NCBI RefSeq assembly: GCF_002240035.1
Contig: NZ_CP016397.1
Coordinates: 3,208,101-3,272,100, forward strand
Length of the DNA: 64,000 nucleotides
Reading direction: 5' to 3'
From: Legionella clemsonensis
GTDB taxonomy: Bacteria; Pseudomonadota; Gammaproteobacteria; Legionellales; Legionellaceae
A program made the position numbers and the translations under genes. Of the stretch, positions 1-10,071 are shown piece by piece (positions within the stretch are counted from its first letter, which is position 1; every line of letters begins with the position of its first letter). Below the pieces are notes generated by a model, which had not been told where the DNA came from, made no database searches, and saw only the letters and a list, made by a program, of their open reading frames with translations.

Positions 1-1002
1 TTTTCGCTCACGTTGATAAGCCTCTAGCGCTTTTTTACCTAGCTGATTATTGGTTTTGTCCAGACACTTTGCCCAACTGCTGACATCAGCTAAACCTACA
101 TTAAGCCCCAAGCCTGCTAAAGGATGAATAGTGTGCGCCGCATCGCCCATTAATAGCCAGTTTCTGCCAGTGTATTGTCTGACATGACGCATGGTTAAAG
201 GAAAGCAGTACCGTTTACCGCGCAGGGTTATTTGACCTAATTTTTCGGCAAAGGCTGCTGTTAACGCTTGATTGAACTCTTTTTCTGAGAGCGCCATTAA
301 TCGCTTTGCACGAGCCGGTGTCGTTGACCACACAATAGAACAACATTGCTTATCAACAAGCGGTAAAAATGCCAGAGGACCATCCCGATTAAACACTTGA
401 TAGGCTGTCTGTTCATGTGATTTTTCAGTGTTTACCAGAGCAACAATGGCTTCCTGATGGTAAGACCAACTCGCCAACGATACACTTAGCAAGTGTCGGC
501 AAGGGGAGTTGGCGCCATCAGCAATTACAAGTAACCTTCCTTTCCAGCTTTCTGCCTCATTCGCTATCGTAATCGTTTCCTTTTCTTGTTGAATACTGGT
601 TATCTTGTTTGCAGGGAAAAGGGTTATTGCCGCTTGTTCTTTAACTTTTTTTAACAAAGCATCCTTCAGGATGGATTCTTCCACGATATGACCAAGTGCT
701 TTGGCGATAACTAATCGGGCGTCAAAATCGATAACAGCCTTGTTTGCAGCATCCCAAACATGCATTTTTTTGTAGGGGGATAGCCGATTTTTGTCCAGTA
801 CCTGCCACACACCCAGCTGCGTTAATAAGTCCTGCGAAGCAAGATTAATAGCATAAACTCGGGGATCAAAATCGGTTGTTGTCACCGTCAGTGGAGTTGC
901 ATCAATGACAGCCACCATAAAGCCGCGTTCAGCCATGGCCAAGGCTGCCGTCAAACCAACAACACCTCCACCAACAATTAACACATCAAATGCTTTTGTC
1001 AT
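1..1002 (-). CDS. ubiI: UbiI/VisC-type ubiquinone hydroxylase (3' end outside window)
   Basis: Flavin-dependent aromatic hydroxylase of the UbiH/UbiF/VisC/COQ6 family, expected to hydroxylate the ring in ubiquinone synthesis. The N-terminus reads MTKAFDVLIVGGGVVGLTAA, a GxGxxG dinucleotide-binding fold for FAD, and the frame stays open to base 1 (about 334 of roughly 400 residues). The start ATG overlaps the TGA of the upstream ubiH by four bases (ATGA), which implies translational coupling. The order ygfB-pepP-ubiH-ubiI is that of E. coli, and this is the basis for calling it ubiI rather than another paralogue. The C-terminus is cut by the window edge, not by a mutation. Confidence 0.85.
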   Translation of the reverse strand, partial: MTKAFDVLIVGGGVVGLTAALAMAERGFMVAVIDATPLTVTTTDFDPRVYAINLASQDLLTQLGVWQVLDKNRLSPYKKMHVWDAANKAVIDFDARLVIAKALGHIVEESILKDALLKKVKEQAAITLFPANKITSIQQEKETITIANEAESWKGRLLVIADGANSPCRHLLSVSLASWSYHQEAIVALVNTEKSHEQTAYQVFNRDGPLAFLPLVDKQCCSIVWSTTPARAKRLMALSEKEFNQALTAAFAEKLGQITLRGKRYCFPLTMRHVRQYTGRNWLLMGDAAHTIHPLAGLGLNVGLADVSSWAKCLDKTNNQLGKKALEAYQRERK

Positions 1003-2201
1003 GTTGCTTCCTTGGAATCCAGCGCCATACCACACACCAAATCCGGTGTAACGCCAGCGAAACCGCGAGCATAATAGGCCAACCGGTTCTTTAGAAAAGG
1101 CAAATTATCGACTGCAACAAGCCCTACATTGCGTGCTAAAGAAAGCCCTGGCAAGCGACTGGTAAAAATTTTAATCAAACCATCCGTTAAATTTATAATG
1201 CTCTGTTGGTCCTGCCTTCGCATTCCCCCATATTGCTGCAGCATACTCGGATTAAGCCCATATTGAAGGATGCATTGCGCCAGAGCAGCTACGTCCCGTA
1301 ATCCTAAATTAAATCCCTGACCTGCAACCGGATGTAAGGTATGAGCAGCGTTCCCCACAAAGACAAAAGGCCATGGTGTTTGTTGAGTCATTACCACTTG
1401 ACGTAATGGAAAAATGACACGTTTTCCTACACGCACCAGACGCCCCAGGCGATAACCAAATTGTCGTTGTAAAGTCGTTAGAAATTCTTTTTCATTTAAG
1501 TGAAATAAACGTTGGGCCTCTTCAGGCTTAAGAGCCCAGACCAAAGAAGCGCGGTTATCAGTCATTGGCAGTAGTGCTAATGGACCTGAAGCCGTGAAAC
1601 GTTCATAGGCCCAATAATGATGGGCACGAGCCAGGCCAATATTGGCCACGATGGCTAGTTGCCCATAATCCTTTTGTCTGGCGGGAATATTTAACAGCCG
1701 ACGTACAGCAGAATCCGTCCCATCTGCCGCCACAATTAACTTGGCCTGGATGCTGAATTCGCCTGTTGAGGTACTAGCCGTTACCACCCCTTTTTGCTGA
1801 TCGAGAAATTGTAATTGTGCTGGCGCCAAGATTTCTTGGAGTGACAACAGTTGATGAAGCGCTCGATTAATATATTGCATCTCGACCACATACCCCAGGG
1901 GCTTATCAGGTTTCCCTGTCAAACGTGTCGTGCCAAAATGGTGCTGATCAGAAACATGAATGGTATTAATTGCAGTTGCATTAGCCTGTAATAAGGGCCA
2001 TACATTAAGCATGTCTAAAATGCGTACACTCGCAGGAGACAAAGCCAAACTGCGTGCGTCAAAATCTGCATGAATTTTATCACTGAACTTGTTAGCATCA
2101 ACCAGCAAGACAGAATATCCCTTATCTGCCAGAGCAAGCAGTAAAACTGCACCAGTAAGACCGCCACCAACGATCAGTATATCGACTTGTTTATCAACCA
2201 C
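999..2201 (-). CDS. ubiH: UbiH-type 2-octaprenyl-6-methoxyphenol hydroxylase
   Basis: FAD monooxygenase of ubiquinone biosynthesis, 400 aa, full family length. The N-terminal FAD motif is DILIVGGGLTGA, and near residue 285 the second FAD motif reads FVFVGNAAHTLHPVAGQGFNLGLRD in the family pattern (GDAAH with Asn here for Asp). The start is GTG at 2201 and overlaps the pepP stop by 8 bases. The gene sits between pepP and ubiI as in enterobacteria, so ubiH is preferred over the paralogues by position. Ring position specificity cannot be read from sequence. Confidence 0.85.
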   Translation of the reverse strand: MVDKQVDILIVGGGLTGAVLLLALADKGYSVLLVDANKFSDKIHADFDARSLALSPASVRILDMLNVWPLLQANATAINTIHVSDQHHFGTTRLTGKPDKPLGYVVEMQYINRALHQLLSLQEILAPAQLQFLDQQKGVVTASTSTGEFSIQAKLIVAADGTDSAVRRLLNIPARQKDYGQLAIVANIGLARAHHYWAYERFTASGPLALLPMTDNRASLVWALKPEEAQRLFHLNEKEFLTTLQRQFGYRLGRLVRVGKRVIFPLRQVVMTQQTPWPFVFVGNAAHTLHPVAGQGFNLGLRDVAALAQCILQYGLNPSMLQQYGGMRRQDQQSIINLTDGLIKIFTSRLPGLSLARNVGLVAVDNLPFLKNRLAYYARGFAGVTPDLVCGMALDSKEAT

Positions 2202-3501
2202 GCATTAATGCCTCAATTTCTGCTATCTCTACGGGTAAAGCAGCGGTTAAATTCTCATGCCCATCTTTAGTAACGAGAATATCATCTTCAATGCGAACCC
2301 CGATATTCCACCAACGTCTATCAACGCCCTTCATGCCAGACATAATATACAGACCAGGCTCAACCGTTAACACCATGCCGGGCTCCAGCAATCGCCATTC
2401 ATCATTAATTTTATAACGGCCAGCATCGTGGACATCGAGACCCAACCAGTGGCCAGAGTTGTGCATGTAAAAAGGTTTGTAAGCCTCGGCGGCCACAAGT
2501 TTACTGACATCGCCAGACAATATCCCAAGTTCACAAAGACCTGTAGTTAATAAATGGACCATCCGTTGCTGAATTTCATTCCAGGCTACACCAGGCTTCA
2601 CAGCAGCCACACCAGCTTTTTGTGCTTTAAGTACAAGCTCATAAATAGCACGTTGTTCTGCATTAAAGCATCCACTTACCGGAAATGTTCTGGTAATATC
2701 TGCCGCATAATTTTGATATTCGCCACCTGCGTCAATTAATACTAAATCGCCTTCCTGCAAAGGTTGATTGTTATCAGTATAATGTAAGATACAGGTACCA
2801 GCCCCACTACCAACAATGGGGTCATAAGCAACACTTCGACAGCCTTCCAGAGTAAACTGATGAAGAAGCTCTGCCTCCAACTCATATTCATAGTTAGCTT
2901 GAGAACAAAACCTCATGGCACGCTTATGAGCATTAACAGAAATAGCAGCAGCTTTGCGCATTAACTGAATTTCTGCCTCGCTTTTAAACAACCGCATTTC
3001 ACTAAGGACAGGTTCTAAATCAAAAATTCCCTCTGGTGCCTTTAGTCCACGCCGAATTTGATTTTTCACCGTCTCCAGGGCACCAAGGATTTTTTTTTCA
3101 TAAGCAGGATAACGACCAAGCACATAATAAATAATCGTTTTATTTTTTAATATTTCAGGCAACCGCTCGTCCAGTTCGTCAATTGAATAAGCTTCACTGA
3201 CTCCAAGAACCTTAGGTGCTTGCTGTTGCCCCAAACGTCTACCAGTCCATTGTTCCTGAGCCACATTACAAGCACGATTAAATAAATAACTTTCCCCCTT
3301 CTCTCCAGCCTCTATAATCAGCAACGCTTCAGGCTCATTAAACCCGGTTAAATAGTAAAAATTACTATCCTGACGAAAACGATAATGGGCATCCCCATTG
3401 CGCAACACTTCATTAGCAGCAGGAATAATTGCCAAGGCGCCTAGTGGTAATTGGGCGGCTAATCGTTGCCTTCTTGACTGATACTCTTGCTTTGTAATCA
3501 T
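2194..3501 (-). CDS. pepP: Xaa-Pro aminopeptidase PepP
   Basis: Metallopeptidase of the M24B family that removes an N-terminal residue preceding proline. It has 435 aa with an N-terminal creatinase-like domain (FYYLTGFNEPEA near residue 50) and a C-terminal pita-bread domain. Metal ligands are visible: Asp in VLIDAGGEY, Asp in AADITRTFP, His in HNSGHWLGLDVHD, Glu in TVEPGLY and Glu in GVRIEDD. The start is ATG with AAGGAAG upstream. It is second in the ygfB-pepP-ubiH-ubiI transcription unit, 32 bases after ygfB. This is a housekeeping cytoplasmic enzyme and shows nothing unusual. Confidence 0.95.
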   Translation of the reverse strand: MITKQEYQSRRQRLAAQLPLGALAIIPAANEVLRNGDAHYRFRQDSNFYYLTGFNEPEALLIIEAGEKGESYLFNRACNVAQEQWTGRRLGQQQAPKVLGVSEAYSIDELDERLPEILKNKTIIYYVLGRYPAYEKKILGALETVKNQIRRGLKAPEGIFDLEPVLSEMRLFKSEAEIQLMRKAAAISVNAHKRAMRFCSQANYEYELEAELLHQFTLEGCRSVAYDPIVGSGAGTCILHYTDNNQPLQEGDLVLIDAGGEYQNYAADITRTFPVSGCFNAEQRAIYELVLKAQKAGVAAVKPGVAWNEIQQRMVHLLTTGLCELGILSGDVSKLVAAEAYKPFYMHNSGHWLGLDVHDAGRYKINDEWRLLEPGMVLTVEPGLYIMSGMKGVDRRWWNIGVRIEDDILVTKDGHENLTAALPVEIAEIEALMRG

Positions 3502-3533
3502 TTTTTACTTCCTTTTGGGTGAGCGCATTGCAA

Positions 3534-4112
3534 CTAGTGGGCTGTACGAGAGTCACGCGGATTATCTTCCAATAAATCGCCATAGATTTTCAGTACTGCC
3601 ATACGCGTATATTCACTAACTTCAACAAGCGCTTTTTCATCTTCTTCATCGACTTGCAACGATTCGTAATCCAATTGCGCAAATTCAAGAATATGATGTA
3701 AAGCTTCTTGTGCCTCTTTTTCTTGAAGTTGTTCATAGTTTACGCCTGCCATCGCGATGCCTTGAGTAAATCCTTCACACCACTCACCGAATGCCTGGGC
3801 GCGGGTCATCAAAGACTCTTCATCATCAGGTAACAATAACTGAAATTCAAAATCGAAATTAGTAAGCTGCTGTTGACTAATCAAAAAAACATCAAACATT
3901 GCCATAGCAGCAGCGCGTGTTGCTTCATCTTTTTTAGCTTTAACCGTCAATGCACGTAAATAAGCTTCACCTTCTGTTATAGCTCCAGCACAAAGATAAC
4001 CGCACATCACTCCATGCAGTTCGCTTCCGGAAATAGGTAATGCCAGTACAGAAATAGTGTCAATAAACATTTGATACGCTGGGAGATGTAAGGCTTTATT
4101 TTCAGTAAACAT
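3534..4112 (-). CDS. ygfB: YgfB/YecA-family (UPF0149) protein
   Basis: Small cytoplasmic protein of the UPF0149/YgfB family, 192 aa. The typical opening is seen: a helix followed by ISGSELHGVMCGYLCAGA, and later FGEWCEGFTQGIAMAG. The biochemical role is not settled for the family; in some Gammaproteobacteria it modulates gene expression. It is first in the pepP-ubiH-ubiI unit and divergent from zapA across about 150 bases, so that gap should hold both promoters. The C-terminus (YGDLLEDNPRDSRTAH) is a normal end. The family assignment is firm and the function is not. Confidence 0.85.
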   Translation of the reverse strand: MFTENKALHLPAYQMFIDTISVLALPISGSELHGVMCGYLCAGAITEGEAYLRALTVKAKKDEATRAAAMAMFDVFLISQQQLTNFDFEFQLLLPDDEESLMTRAQAFGEWCEGFTQGIAMAGVNYEQLQEKEAQEALHHILEFAQLDYESLQVDEEDEKALVEVSEYTRMAVLKIYGDLLEDNPRDSRTAH

Positions 4113-4264
4113 AATACACTCTTTTTTAGAAAATAATTAATTCTATTGACACTTTGTTTCATCAGCGCAAAATATCAATCCGTCTAATCATAACTGATTT
4201 GCCCGAGCAAGCCAAAATTGTTACTATTTAGACAGCACTGTCACATTGTATAGGCTAAGGAAAA

Positions 4265-4585
4265 ATGACTATTTCAAAATCGTGCTCTATTAAATTAATG
4301 AATAAATCCTATGAGATTAAATGTCCAGACACTGAAGTAGAAAATCTTCAGCAAGCGGCAGAAAAATTAAATGAACATTTATTGCACAACAAAAAGAAAT
4401 TTAAACAACTTGATGAATTTCATACTTTATTACTTGCCGCCTTAAATGTCAGTCATGAATTAATTACTTGCCAAAGACAGCAAGAACAACAGCGTTTACA
4501 GGTCACTCAGTTTATTAGTTCATTGGAAAATAAGATTCATCAGGTTGTTCATGGAAATCTTACCCAAGATCCACAGACTGATTAA
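4265..4585 (+). CDS. zapA: Cell division protein ZapA
   Basis: FtsZ-ring stabiliser of 106 aa that crosslinks FtsZ filaments at midcell. It has the family start (KSCSIKLMNKSYEIKCPDTEVENLQQAAEKL), with a beta-hairpin domain over residues 5-45 followed by a long coiled-coil helix (residues 50-100). The start ATG is preceded by AAGGAAAA. It diverges from ygfB and is followed on the same strand by a phasin gene and a 6S RNA, the usual zapA-ssrS neighbourhood in Gammaproteobacteria. Confidence 0.9.
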   Translation: MTISKSCSIKLMNKSYEIKCPDTEVENLQQAAEKLNEHLLHNKKKFKQLDEFHTLLLAALNVSHELITCQRQQEQQRLQVTQFISSLENKIHQVVHGNLTQDPQTD

Positions 4586-4801
4586 CCAATCTAAACCCTG
4601 ACTCTGCCCAACTGTCTATGTCTACTGGCTCTGATAAATCTTTAAGCCTGCAGCATTTATTCCTTTTTTATTGGTTTTAAGAAAATTCTTGATCGAAGTC
4701 TTCAGGAATTCTTGCCATTTACTATACTTAACGTTATAAGTTAAGACTCAAACACCAGCTTGATTACAAGGACAACGCACTGCAACTAAAGGGAGGTTAC
4801 T

Positions 4802-5176
4802 ATGCAACAGAATTACATCACCAACTGGACAAATATAATGACTCGAATGCAAAGACCTTTACAGGCCATGATGGAATTAAATACTCGTACTTTGCAGAAT
4901 ATTAGTTATCTAAAACCCGAAGATCTTTCAAAAATACGCAAACCTGAAGAACTGATGGAAAAACAAATGAACATGTTTGTAGAGAATGCTCACAAGGCAT
5001 TGGACTATATGCAAAAAAGTTTTGCCATTTTTGAAGAAAGTCTATTGTCTATCTCACAGGAAGCTAGAAATAGTACCGAAAAGACAGCCCGACAAGCCGA
5101 AGGTATGATGAAAAAGGGTGAAGATGTGATGAAAAAAGGGGCTAAACAGCAAAATGGCAGTAATAAAGGAAGCTAA
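4802..5176 (+). CDS. Phasin family protein (PHB granule-associated)
   Basis: Small (124 aa) amphipathic helical protein with the phasin pattern of Q/M-rich helices (NWTNIMTRMQRPLQAMMELN, then MNMFVENAHKALDYMQKS) and a basic Ala/Lys/Gly-rich tail. Phasins coat polyhydroxybutyrate granules, a major carbon store in Legionella. A strong ribosome site (GGGAGG) lies six bases before the ATG. The gene is followed by a clear hairpin terminator and stands as its own unit between zapA and the 6S RNA gene. Phasins diverge fast, so the exact subfamily is uncertain. Confidence 0.75.
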   Translation: MQQNYITNWTNIMTRMQRPLQAMMELNTRTLQNISYLKPEDLSKIRKPEELMEKQMNMFVENAHKALDYMQKSFAIFEESLLSISQEARNSTEKTARQAEGMMKKGEDVMKKGAKQQNGSNKGS

Positions 5177-5182
5177 ATTAAC

Positions 5183-5218
5183 AATCATGTTATTCTGAAT
5201 TGAATAACATGATTTTGT
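5183..5218 (+). terminator. Hairpin terminator after the phasin gene
   Basis: A perfect 12-bp inverted repeat (AATCATGTTATT / AATAACATGATT) with an 8-base loop is followed by TTGTATT. It lies 7 bases after the phasin stop and upstream of the 6S RNA promoter, so it separates the two transcripts. The T-run is weak. Confidence 0.7.
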
Positions 5219-5293
5219 ATTATATGAAAAAATACTGTAAATCCTGATCGAATTTGCTGCGTTTTCACTACTGGATGGTATATAATTGCCAGT

Positions 5294-5446
5294 AACCCGA
5301 CAGCGAGTGATTTATGAACCAATACTCGCATATAGGAGAGCGTTCTGCAGCCGGCGTTGAGCAAGCCCACCTTGAGTGGGAAGCCTGAACCGTCTCATCT
5401 GCTCCCCACCTGAACCTCAGGGTTCAAAATCTTAGTCTGTCGGGCT
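5294..5446 (+). ncRNA. ssrS: 6S RNA
   Basis: 6S RNA binds sigma70-RNA polymerase in stationary phase by mimicking an open promoter. A closing stem pairs CCCGACAG (5296-5303) with CTGTCGGG (5437-5444). Conserved 3'-half elements resembling those of E. coli 6S (GCCTGAACC, CCTGAACC, CAGGGTTC) lie at about 5383-5426. A TATAAT -10 box at 5281-5286 places the start near 5293. The location downstream of zapA matches other Gammaproteobacteria. The predicted length, about 153 nt, is a little short of the E. coli form (about 184). The 3' end overlaps the stop codon of the convergent gene by about two bases. The minus-strand frame across it is not a gene. Confidence 0.85.
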
Positions 5447-6689
5447 ACTTTAATTCTACATCTACTGATTGTACGTCATTTTTTTCAAAAGTATCAATTA
5501 ATTGACCGAGTCGTCCCTGTTTTAAAGCAAGTGATTCTCTCCAACCCAATTGACTTCTTGTACCGGTTAAGAAATCTATTTTTTTCAAGGCAGCACTGCA
5601 TTTGGTTCCCCGCGAAAACCCAAAAAAACCATCAGGGCGTGGGTCTTCCTTGCGCTCATTTTCATAAGCTTGTAAACAAAAAATATACAATAGAGCATTA
5701 ATAGAAAGTCTTTCCTCGGGCAACTTCACGTCTTGTTGTATTGTCGAGGCAAGGTTTATTGCATCAAAATAAGAGCGTTTCTTCAGAAGAAGAAAGTCAT
5801 TGAACAATTGTTGGGCGTTTCTTGTGAGCACTTCTGTTTTATTCTCTGTTTGCATTCCCTTTAATAAAATTTTACTCCAGGGGAGTGGATCCAAGTGTTT
5901 TTTTAGGGCTGTTATATTTTTGGGTAATAAGGGAGCTAGTGTAGAAATATCTCTACTTTCTACCCAATCACGGGAAGAAGTAATGTAATCTTTTTCATAA
6001 TCTAGAAAAAATTCTTGTGAACAGAGGACTTGCTCTAGCATATAACGCACAACCGCCTTCTCGGAACGACGCTCCTCGTTGGTAGTTGACAAGCGGTAAT
6101 CACACAATAAAGGCAACAACTGAAGTTGTTCGGCAGTACAGTGGTAATGAAGAAGATAAAATACCACGGCCAAGGTAGTTACTATTTGTTCTTGTTTCAT
6201 TCTTTCATGAGGAAGATGTCCTTTTGCATCAATTTCAGCACGTAGTCTATCGAATGGATATTGTTTCTTTGTTTTTTCTTCCACATACCCTAACATTCGA
6301 GTCGCACATTTTAACAAATTTAACAGGGCGGACACATTTAGCAGTGGATCTTTGGCTGAAAATCTTGCAGCTAACTGCTGAAAACGTTGAGGGTGATCGG
6401 CATCTTCCCAACCGCCCTCACTTAATGTGGCTTGAAAATCAAGCCACGGTTTTATGCGCGAATTTTTTCCGCCCACAAGGCGATTAATCCTAAGAGTATC
6501 AGCAGGAATTGATGACCAAAATTCGTTTAGTACACCATAAATCTCTTTTTTTAATGAGGAGACTAGTTGCTCTTCTTCAAACTGGTCGTCCTTTAACAAC
6601 TCCCTTAGCTTCTGACCTAGTTCTCTATCTAGGTGAGAAAGGGTTGCATTTAATGCTTGGACAGCTATTTTTAATTTTTCGATTTTCAT
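5445..6689 (-). CDS. Orphan protein, possibly Legionella-restricted
   Basis: A 414-aa soluble, helix-rich protein with no signal peptide or membrane segment and no family I recognise. It begins MKIEKLKIAVQALNATLSHL with a likely coiled coil over the first 50 residues. Near residue 360 it has an FFGFSRGTKCSAALKKIDFL stretch; I have seen similar 'FFG[FY]S...K..A' segments in other Legionella orphan proteins, but I cannot verify this here. The gene stands alone between 6S RNA and uvrB, with about 115 bases to uvrB, and uses the local codon style. It could be a Dot/Icm substrate, but the C-terminus is only modestly acidic (EKNDVQSVDVELK). Confidence 0.6.
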   Translation of the reverse strand: MKIEKLKIAVQALNATLSHLDRELGQKLRELLKDDQFEEEQLVSSLKKEIYGVLNEFWSSIPADTLRINRLVGGKNSRIKPWLDFQATLSEGGWEDADHPQRFQQLAARFSAKDPLLNVSALLNLLKCATRMLGYVEEKTKKQYPFDRLRAEIDAKGHLPHERMKQEQIVTTLAVVFYLLHYHCTAEQLQLLPLLCDYRLSTTNEERRSEKAVVRYMLEQVLCSQEFFLDYEKDYITSSRDWVESRDISTLAPLLPKNITALKKHLDPLPWSKILLKGMQTENKTEVLTRNAQQLFNDFLLLKKRSYFDAINLASTIQQDVKLPEERLSINALLYIFCLQAYENERKEDPRPDGFFGFSRGTKCSAALKKIDFLTGTRSQLGWRESLALKQGRLGQLIDTFEKNDVQSVDVELK

Positions 6690-6807
6690 GTTTCTACTCC
6701 CTGAGAAATTACCCTACCTAGCGCTCAACTTTTGCTTTAAAAGTTTTAGAATAGAGCAATTTACCTAACTTAACAGGTATTTCAGAAAGTGCAAATAGTT
6801 TCAAATT

Positions 6808-8805
6808 TTAGGAATTGGTGATGATTAACTGCTCCTTTAGTGCCAGTAGTTGATCGCGTACTTTGGCAGCTTGTTCAAACTCCATATTCTTAGCATGTTG
6901 ATGCATTTGTTTTTCCAGAGTTTTTATTTCTTTAGCCAAATCTTGAGGGGGCAGAGGAAGATAGGATGATTTATGTTCTTGAACTTGCCCTCTACGTCTC
7001 GTGCTATAGGCCCCTTCCATAATGTCTTCAACAGATTTGCGAATCCCCTGGGGGGTGATGCCATGTTTTTCATTAAATTCAATTTGTTTATTACGACGAC
7101 GCTCGGTCTCATCCAACGCTCTTTGCATCGAGCCTGTGACATAATCAGCATAGAGAATAGCACGGCCATTAATATTTCGAGCCGCACGGCCTATTGTTTG
7201 TATTAAGGAGCGCTCTGAGCGTAGAAAGCCTTCTTTATCCGCATCCAAAATAGCAACCAAAGCCACTTCAGGCATATCCAGGCCCTCGCGTAGCAAGTTG
7301 ATTCCCACGAGGACGTCGAATTCTCCCAACCGCAAGTCTCGAATAATTTCCATGCGCTCTACCGTATCGATGTCAGCATGAAGATAGCGCACTTTGATGC
7401 CATGGTCGTGCAAATAATCCGTTAAATCTTCTGCCATTCGTTTTGTTAGCGTGGTCACCAAAATGCGCTCGCCTTGAGCGATCACCTGATGAATTTCTGA
7501 AAGCAAATCATCAATTTGGTTTTTAACCGGCCTTACAAAAACTTGCGGATCAACCAATCCTGTGGGTCGAACCACCTGTTCAGCGATATTGTCGGCATGT
7601 TCACGCTCATAAGGCCCAGGTGTTGCCGAGACATAAATTGTTTGTGGTGAACGAGCCTCAAACTCTTCAAAACGCAAGGGCCGATTGTCGAGTGCGGAAG
7701 GAAGCCGAAAACCATATTCAACCAAGGTTTCCTTGCGTGCCCTGTCACCTCGATACATCCCTCCAATTTGGGGCACAGTGACATGGGACTCATCAATAAT
7801 AAGCAATGCTTCGGGTGGTAAATAATCAAATAAAGTAGGTGGTGGCTCGCCCACCTTGCGGCCGGATAAATAACGGGAGTAATTTTCAATGCCGGAACAA
7901 TAACCCAGCTCCAGCATCATTTCGATATCAAAACAGGTGCGTTGTTGTAGCCGCTGTGCTTCTAATAATTTATTTTGCGAATTAAATTCAGCCAAACGTT
8001 CCTGTAACTCTTCTTTAACCCAATCAATAGTTTGCAAAATACGTTCGCGGGGGGTCACATAATGCGTTTTTGGAAACACAGTGACACGGGGTAGTCGTTG
8101 TAAAATTTCACCTGTTAATGGATCAAAGCGCGCAATGTTTTCCACCTCATCATCAAAAAGTTCTATCCGGATGGCTTCTTTTTCAGAATCAGCCGGAAAA
8201 ATATCAATGACATCCCCATGAACACGAAACTGGCCGCGCTCCAGGGATTGTTGGCTACGGGTGTATTGCATTTCCGCCAGTCGTTTTAATATTTTCCGTT
8301 GATCGCATTGTTCTCCGCGAGAAAGATGTAATAACATACGCAGGTAGGAATCAGGATCACCTAATCCATAAATGGCAGAGACTGTCGCGACAATAATGGC
8401 ATCCTTGCGTTCAATTAAGGCCTTAGTCGCCGAGAGACGCATTTGCTCAATGTGCTCGTTAATGGAGGCGTCTTTTTCTATGAAGGTGTCAGAAGCAGGA
8501 ACATAGGCTTCGGGCTGATAATAATCATAATAAGAGACAAAATATTCCACGGCATTATCAGGAAAGAATGTTTTGAACTCGCCATAAAGCTGCGCTGCCA
8601 GGGTTTTATTGGGCGCCATAATTAGTGTTGGCCTTTTCATTGCCTGAATAACATGAGCAATGGTATAGGTTTTTCCTGAACCTGTGACACCCAAAAGAAT
8701 TTGCCGTGCTAATCCGGACTCTAGACCGTCAATTAGAGACGCAATTGCTGTTGGCTGATCACCGGCAGGCTGGTAATTTGAGTAAATTTTGAATACATTT
8801 TTCAT
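6808..8805 (-). CDS. uvrB: UvrABC excinuclease subunit B
   Basis: Damage-verifying helicase-like subunit of nucleotide excision repair, 665 aa (normal length). Walker A is [10 protein letters not shown] near residue 40, the damage-probing beta hairpin contains [12 protein letters not shown] near 95, and helicase motifs include IDESH and [11 protein letters not shown]-terminal UVR motif ([23 protein letters not shown]) contacts UvrC. It is a single-gene unit, divergent from the aminotransferase gene with 80 bases between starts. I saw no obvious LexA box there. Confidence 0.97.
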   Translation of the reverse strand: MKNVFKIYSNYQPAGDQPTAIASLIDGLESGLARQILLGVTGSGKTYTIAHVIQAMKRPTLIMAPNKTLAAQLYGEFKTFFPDNAVEYFVSYYDYYQPEAYVPASDTFIEKDASINEHIEQMRLSATKALIERKDAIIVATVSAIYGLGDPDSYLRMLLHLSRGEQCDQRKILKRLAEMQYTRSQQSLERGQFRVHGDVIDIFPADSEKEAIRIELFDDEVENIARFDPLTGEILQRLPRVTVFPKTHYVTPRERILQTIDWVKEELQERLAEFNSQNKLLEAQRLQQRTCFDIEMMLELGYCSGIENYSRYLSGRKVGEPPPTLFDYLPPEALLIIDESHVTVPQIGGMYRGDRARKETLVEYGFRLPSALDNRPLRFEEFEARSPQTIYVSATPGPYEREHADNIAEQVVRPTGLVDPQVFVRPVKNQIDDLLSEIHQVIAQGERILVTTLTKRMAEDLTDYLHDHGIKVRYLHADIDTVERMEIIRDLRLGEFDVLVGINLLREGLDMPEVALVAILDADKEGFLRSERSLIQTIGRAARNINGRAILYADYVTGSMQRALDETERRRNKQIEFNEKHGITPQGIRKSVEDIMEGAYSTRRRGQVQEHKSSYLPLPPQDLAKEIKTLEKQMHQHAKNMEFEQAAKVRDQLLALKEQLIITNS

Positions 8806-8885
8806 ACTATAAACTATAACCGATCAATCTGATTTTGTGAGCTTCGCGAATCGTTTGGTCAGAAATATACCACAGGAGTTTAAAG

Positions 8886-10064
8886 ATGGATATCGCACTG
8901 GCGAAACGCGTGCATGCTGTAAAACCTTCTCCCACTCTTTCCGTGGCTGCAAAAGCAGCAAAAATGCGAGCAGAGGGACTTGATGTGATTAGTCTGGGTA
9001 CTGGTGAGCCCGACTTTGATACACCACAGCATATTAAAAAAGCCGCTATTGCAGCGATTGAAGCCGGCTTTACCAAATATACTGCTGTGGATGGCATTCC
9101 TGAATTAAAACAAGCCATCATCAACAAGTTTAAGCGAGATAACCATTTACATTATGAGACCAACCAGATTTTAGCTTCTGTTGGGGGTAAACAAAGTATT
9201 TATAATTTATGTCAGGCTTTAATTGAGGAAGGGGATGAGGTCATCATCCCTGCACCTTACTGGGTCTCTTATCCCGATATTGTTTTGCTGGCAGGCGGTA
9301 CTCCAGTTATCATTCCTACAACACCAGGGGACCGCTTCAAAATTTCGGCAGCACAACTTGAAAAAGCCATTACAACCAAAACAAAACTGCTTATTTTAAA
9401 TAGCCCGTCTAACCCCTCAGGAATTGCTTATTCACTGGAAGAATTGACTGCTTTAACCGATGTGTTAATGAAACATCCTCAGGTATTTGTTGCCACAGAT
9501 GACATGTATGAACATATTTTATGGACACAACCCTTCGCCAATGTACTCACTGCCTGTCCAGCATTGTATCCACGTACTATCGTGTTGAATGGTGTCTCTA
9601 AAGCTTACTCCATGACCGGTTGGCGTATAGGTTACGCTGCTGGTCCAGCGCCACTTATTGCGGCAATGACAACCATTCAATCCCAATCAACATCAAATCC
9701 CTGCTCTATTGCCCAAAAAGCGGCAGTTGCCGCACTTAATGGTGGTGATGAGACTATCAAGGAAATGGTAGCTGCATTCCAAAGCAGACATGATTATATC
9801 GTACAACGGATGTATGACATGCCTGGTGTTGAAGTCATTCCAGCCGACGGGACCTTTTACAGTTTCCCGAATGTGCAGGCGATTATTGTCAAACGCGGTT
9901 TTGCCAATGATATTGAATTTGCCGATAAGCTACTCCAGGAAACAGGATTAGCGCTTGTTCCTGGCTCAGCTTTTGGTAACGAAGGGTGCATACGCCTTTC
10001 CTTCGCCACCAGCATGGAAACGTTACGTGACGCAATGGACCGCTTGCAGCGTTTTTGTAGTTAA
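8886..10064 (+). CDS. Aspartate aminotransferase, class I gamma (Ib)
   Basis: PLP enzyme interconverting aspartate/2-oxoglutarate and oxaloacetate/glutamate, 392 aa. The N-terminus (LAKRVHAVKPSPTLSVAAKA) and GTGEPDFDTP are characteristic of the Thermus/Bacillus-type (Ib) branch. The PLP lysine lies in NGVSKAYSMTGWRIG, the NSPSNPSG motif binds PLP, and a C-terminal arginine (CIRLSFATS) binds the substrate carboxylate. The start is ATG with AGGAGTT upstream. A terminator follows. Related prephenate aminotransferase activity is possible in this branch and cannot be excluded. Confidence 0.9.
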   Translation: MDIALAKRVHAVKPSPTLSVAAKAAKMRAEGLDVISLGTGEPDFDTPQHIKKAAIAAIEAGFTKYTAVDGIPELKQAIINKFKRDNHLHYETNQILASVGGKQSIYNLCQALIEEGDEVIIPAPYWVSYPDIVLLAGGTPVIIPTTPGDRFKISAAQLEKAITTKTKLLILNSPSNPSGIAYSLEELTALTDVLMKHPQVFVATDDMYEHILWTQPFANVLTACPALYPRTIVLNGVSKAYSMTGWRIGYAAGPAPLIAAMTTIQSQSTSNPCSIAQKAAVAALNGGDETIKEMVAAFQSRHDYIVQRMYDMPGVEVIPADGTFYSFPNVQAIIVKRGFANDIEFADKLLQETGLALVPGSAFGNEGCIRLSFATSMETLRDAMDRLQRFCS

Positions 10065-10071
10065 TTATCTT

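Noticed and set aside
5185..5370. Minus-strand frame of 61 codons over the 6S gene
   Set aside because: Antisense to the 6S RNA, with no ribosome site and no motif.
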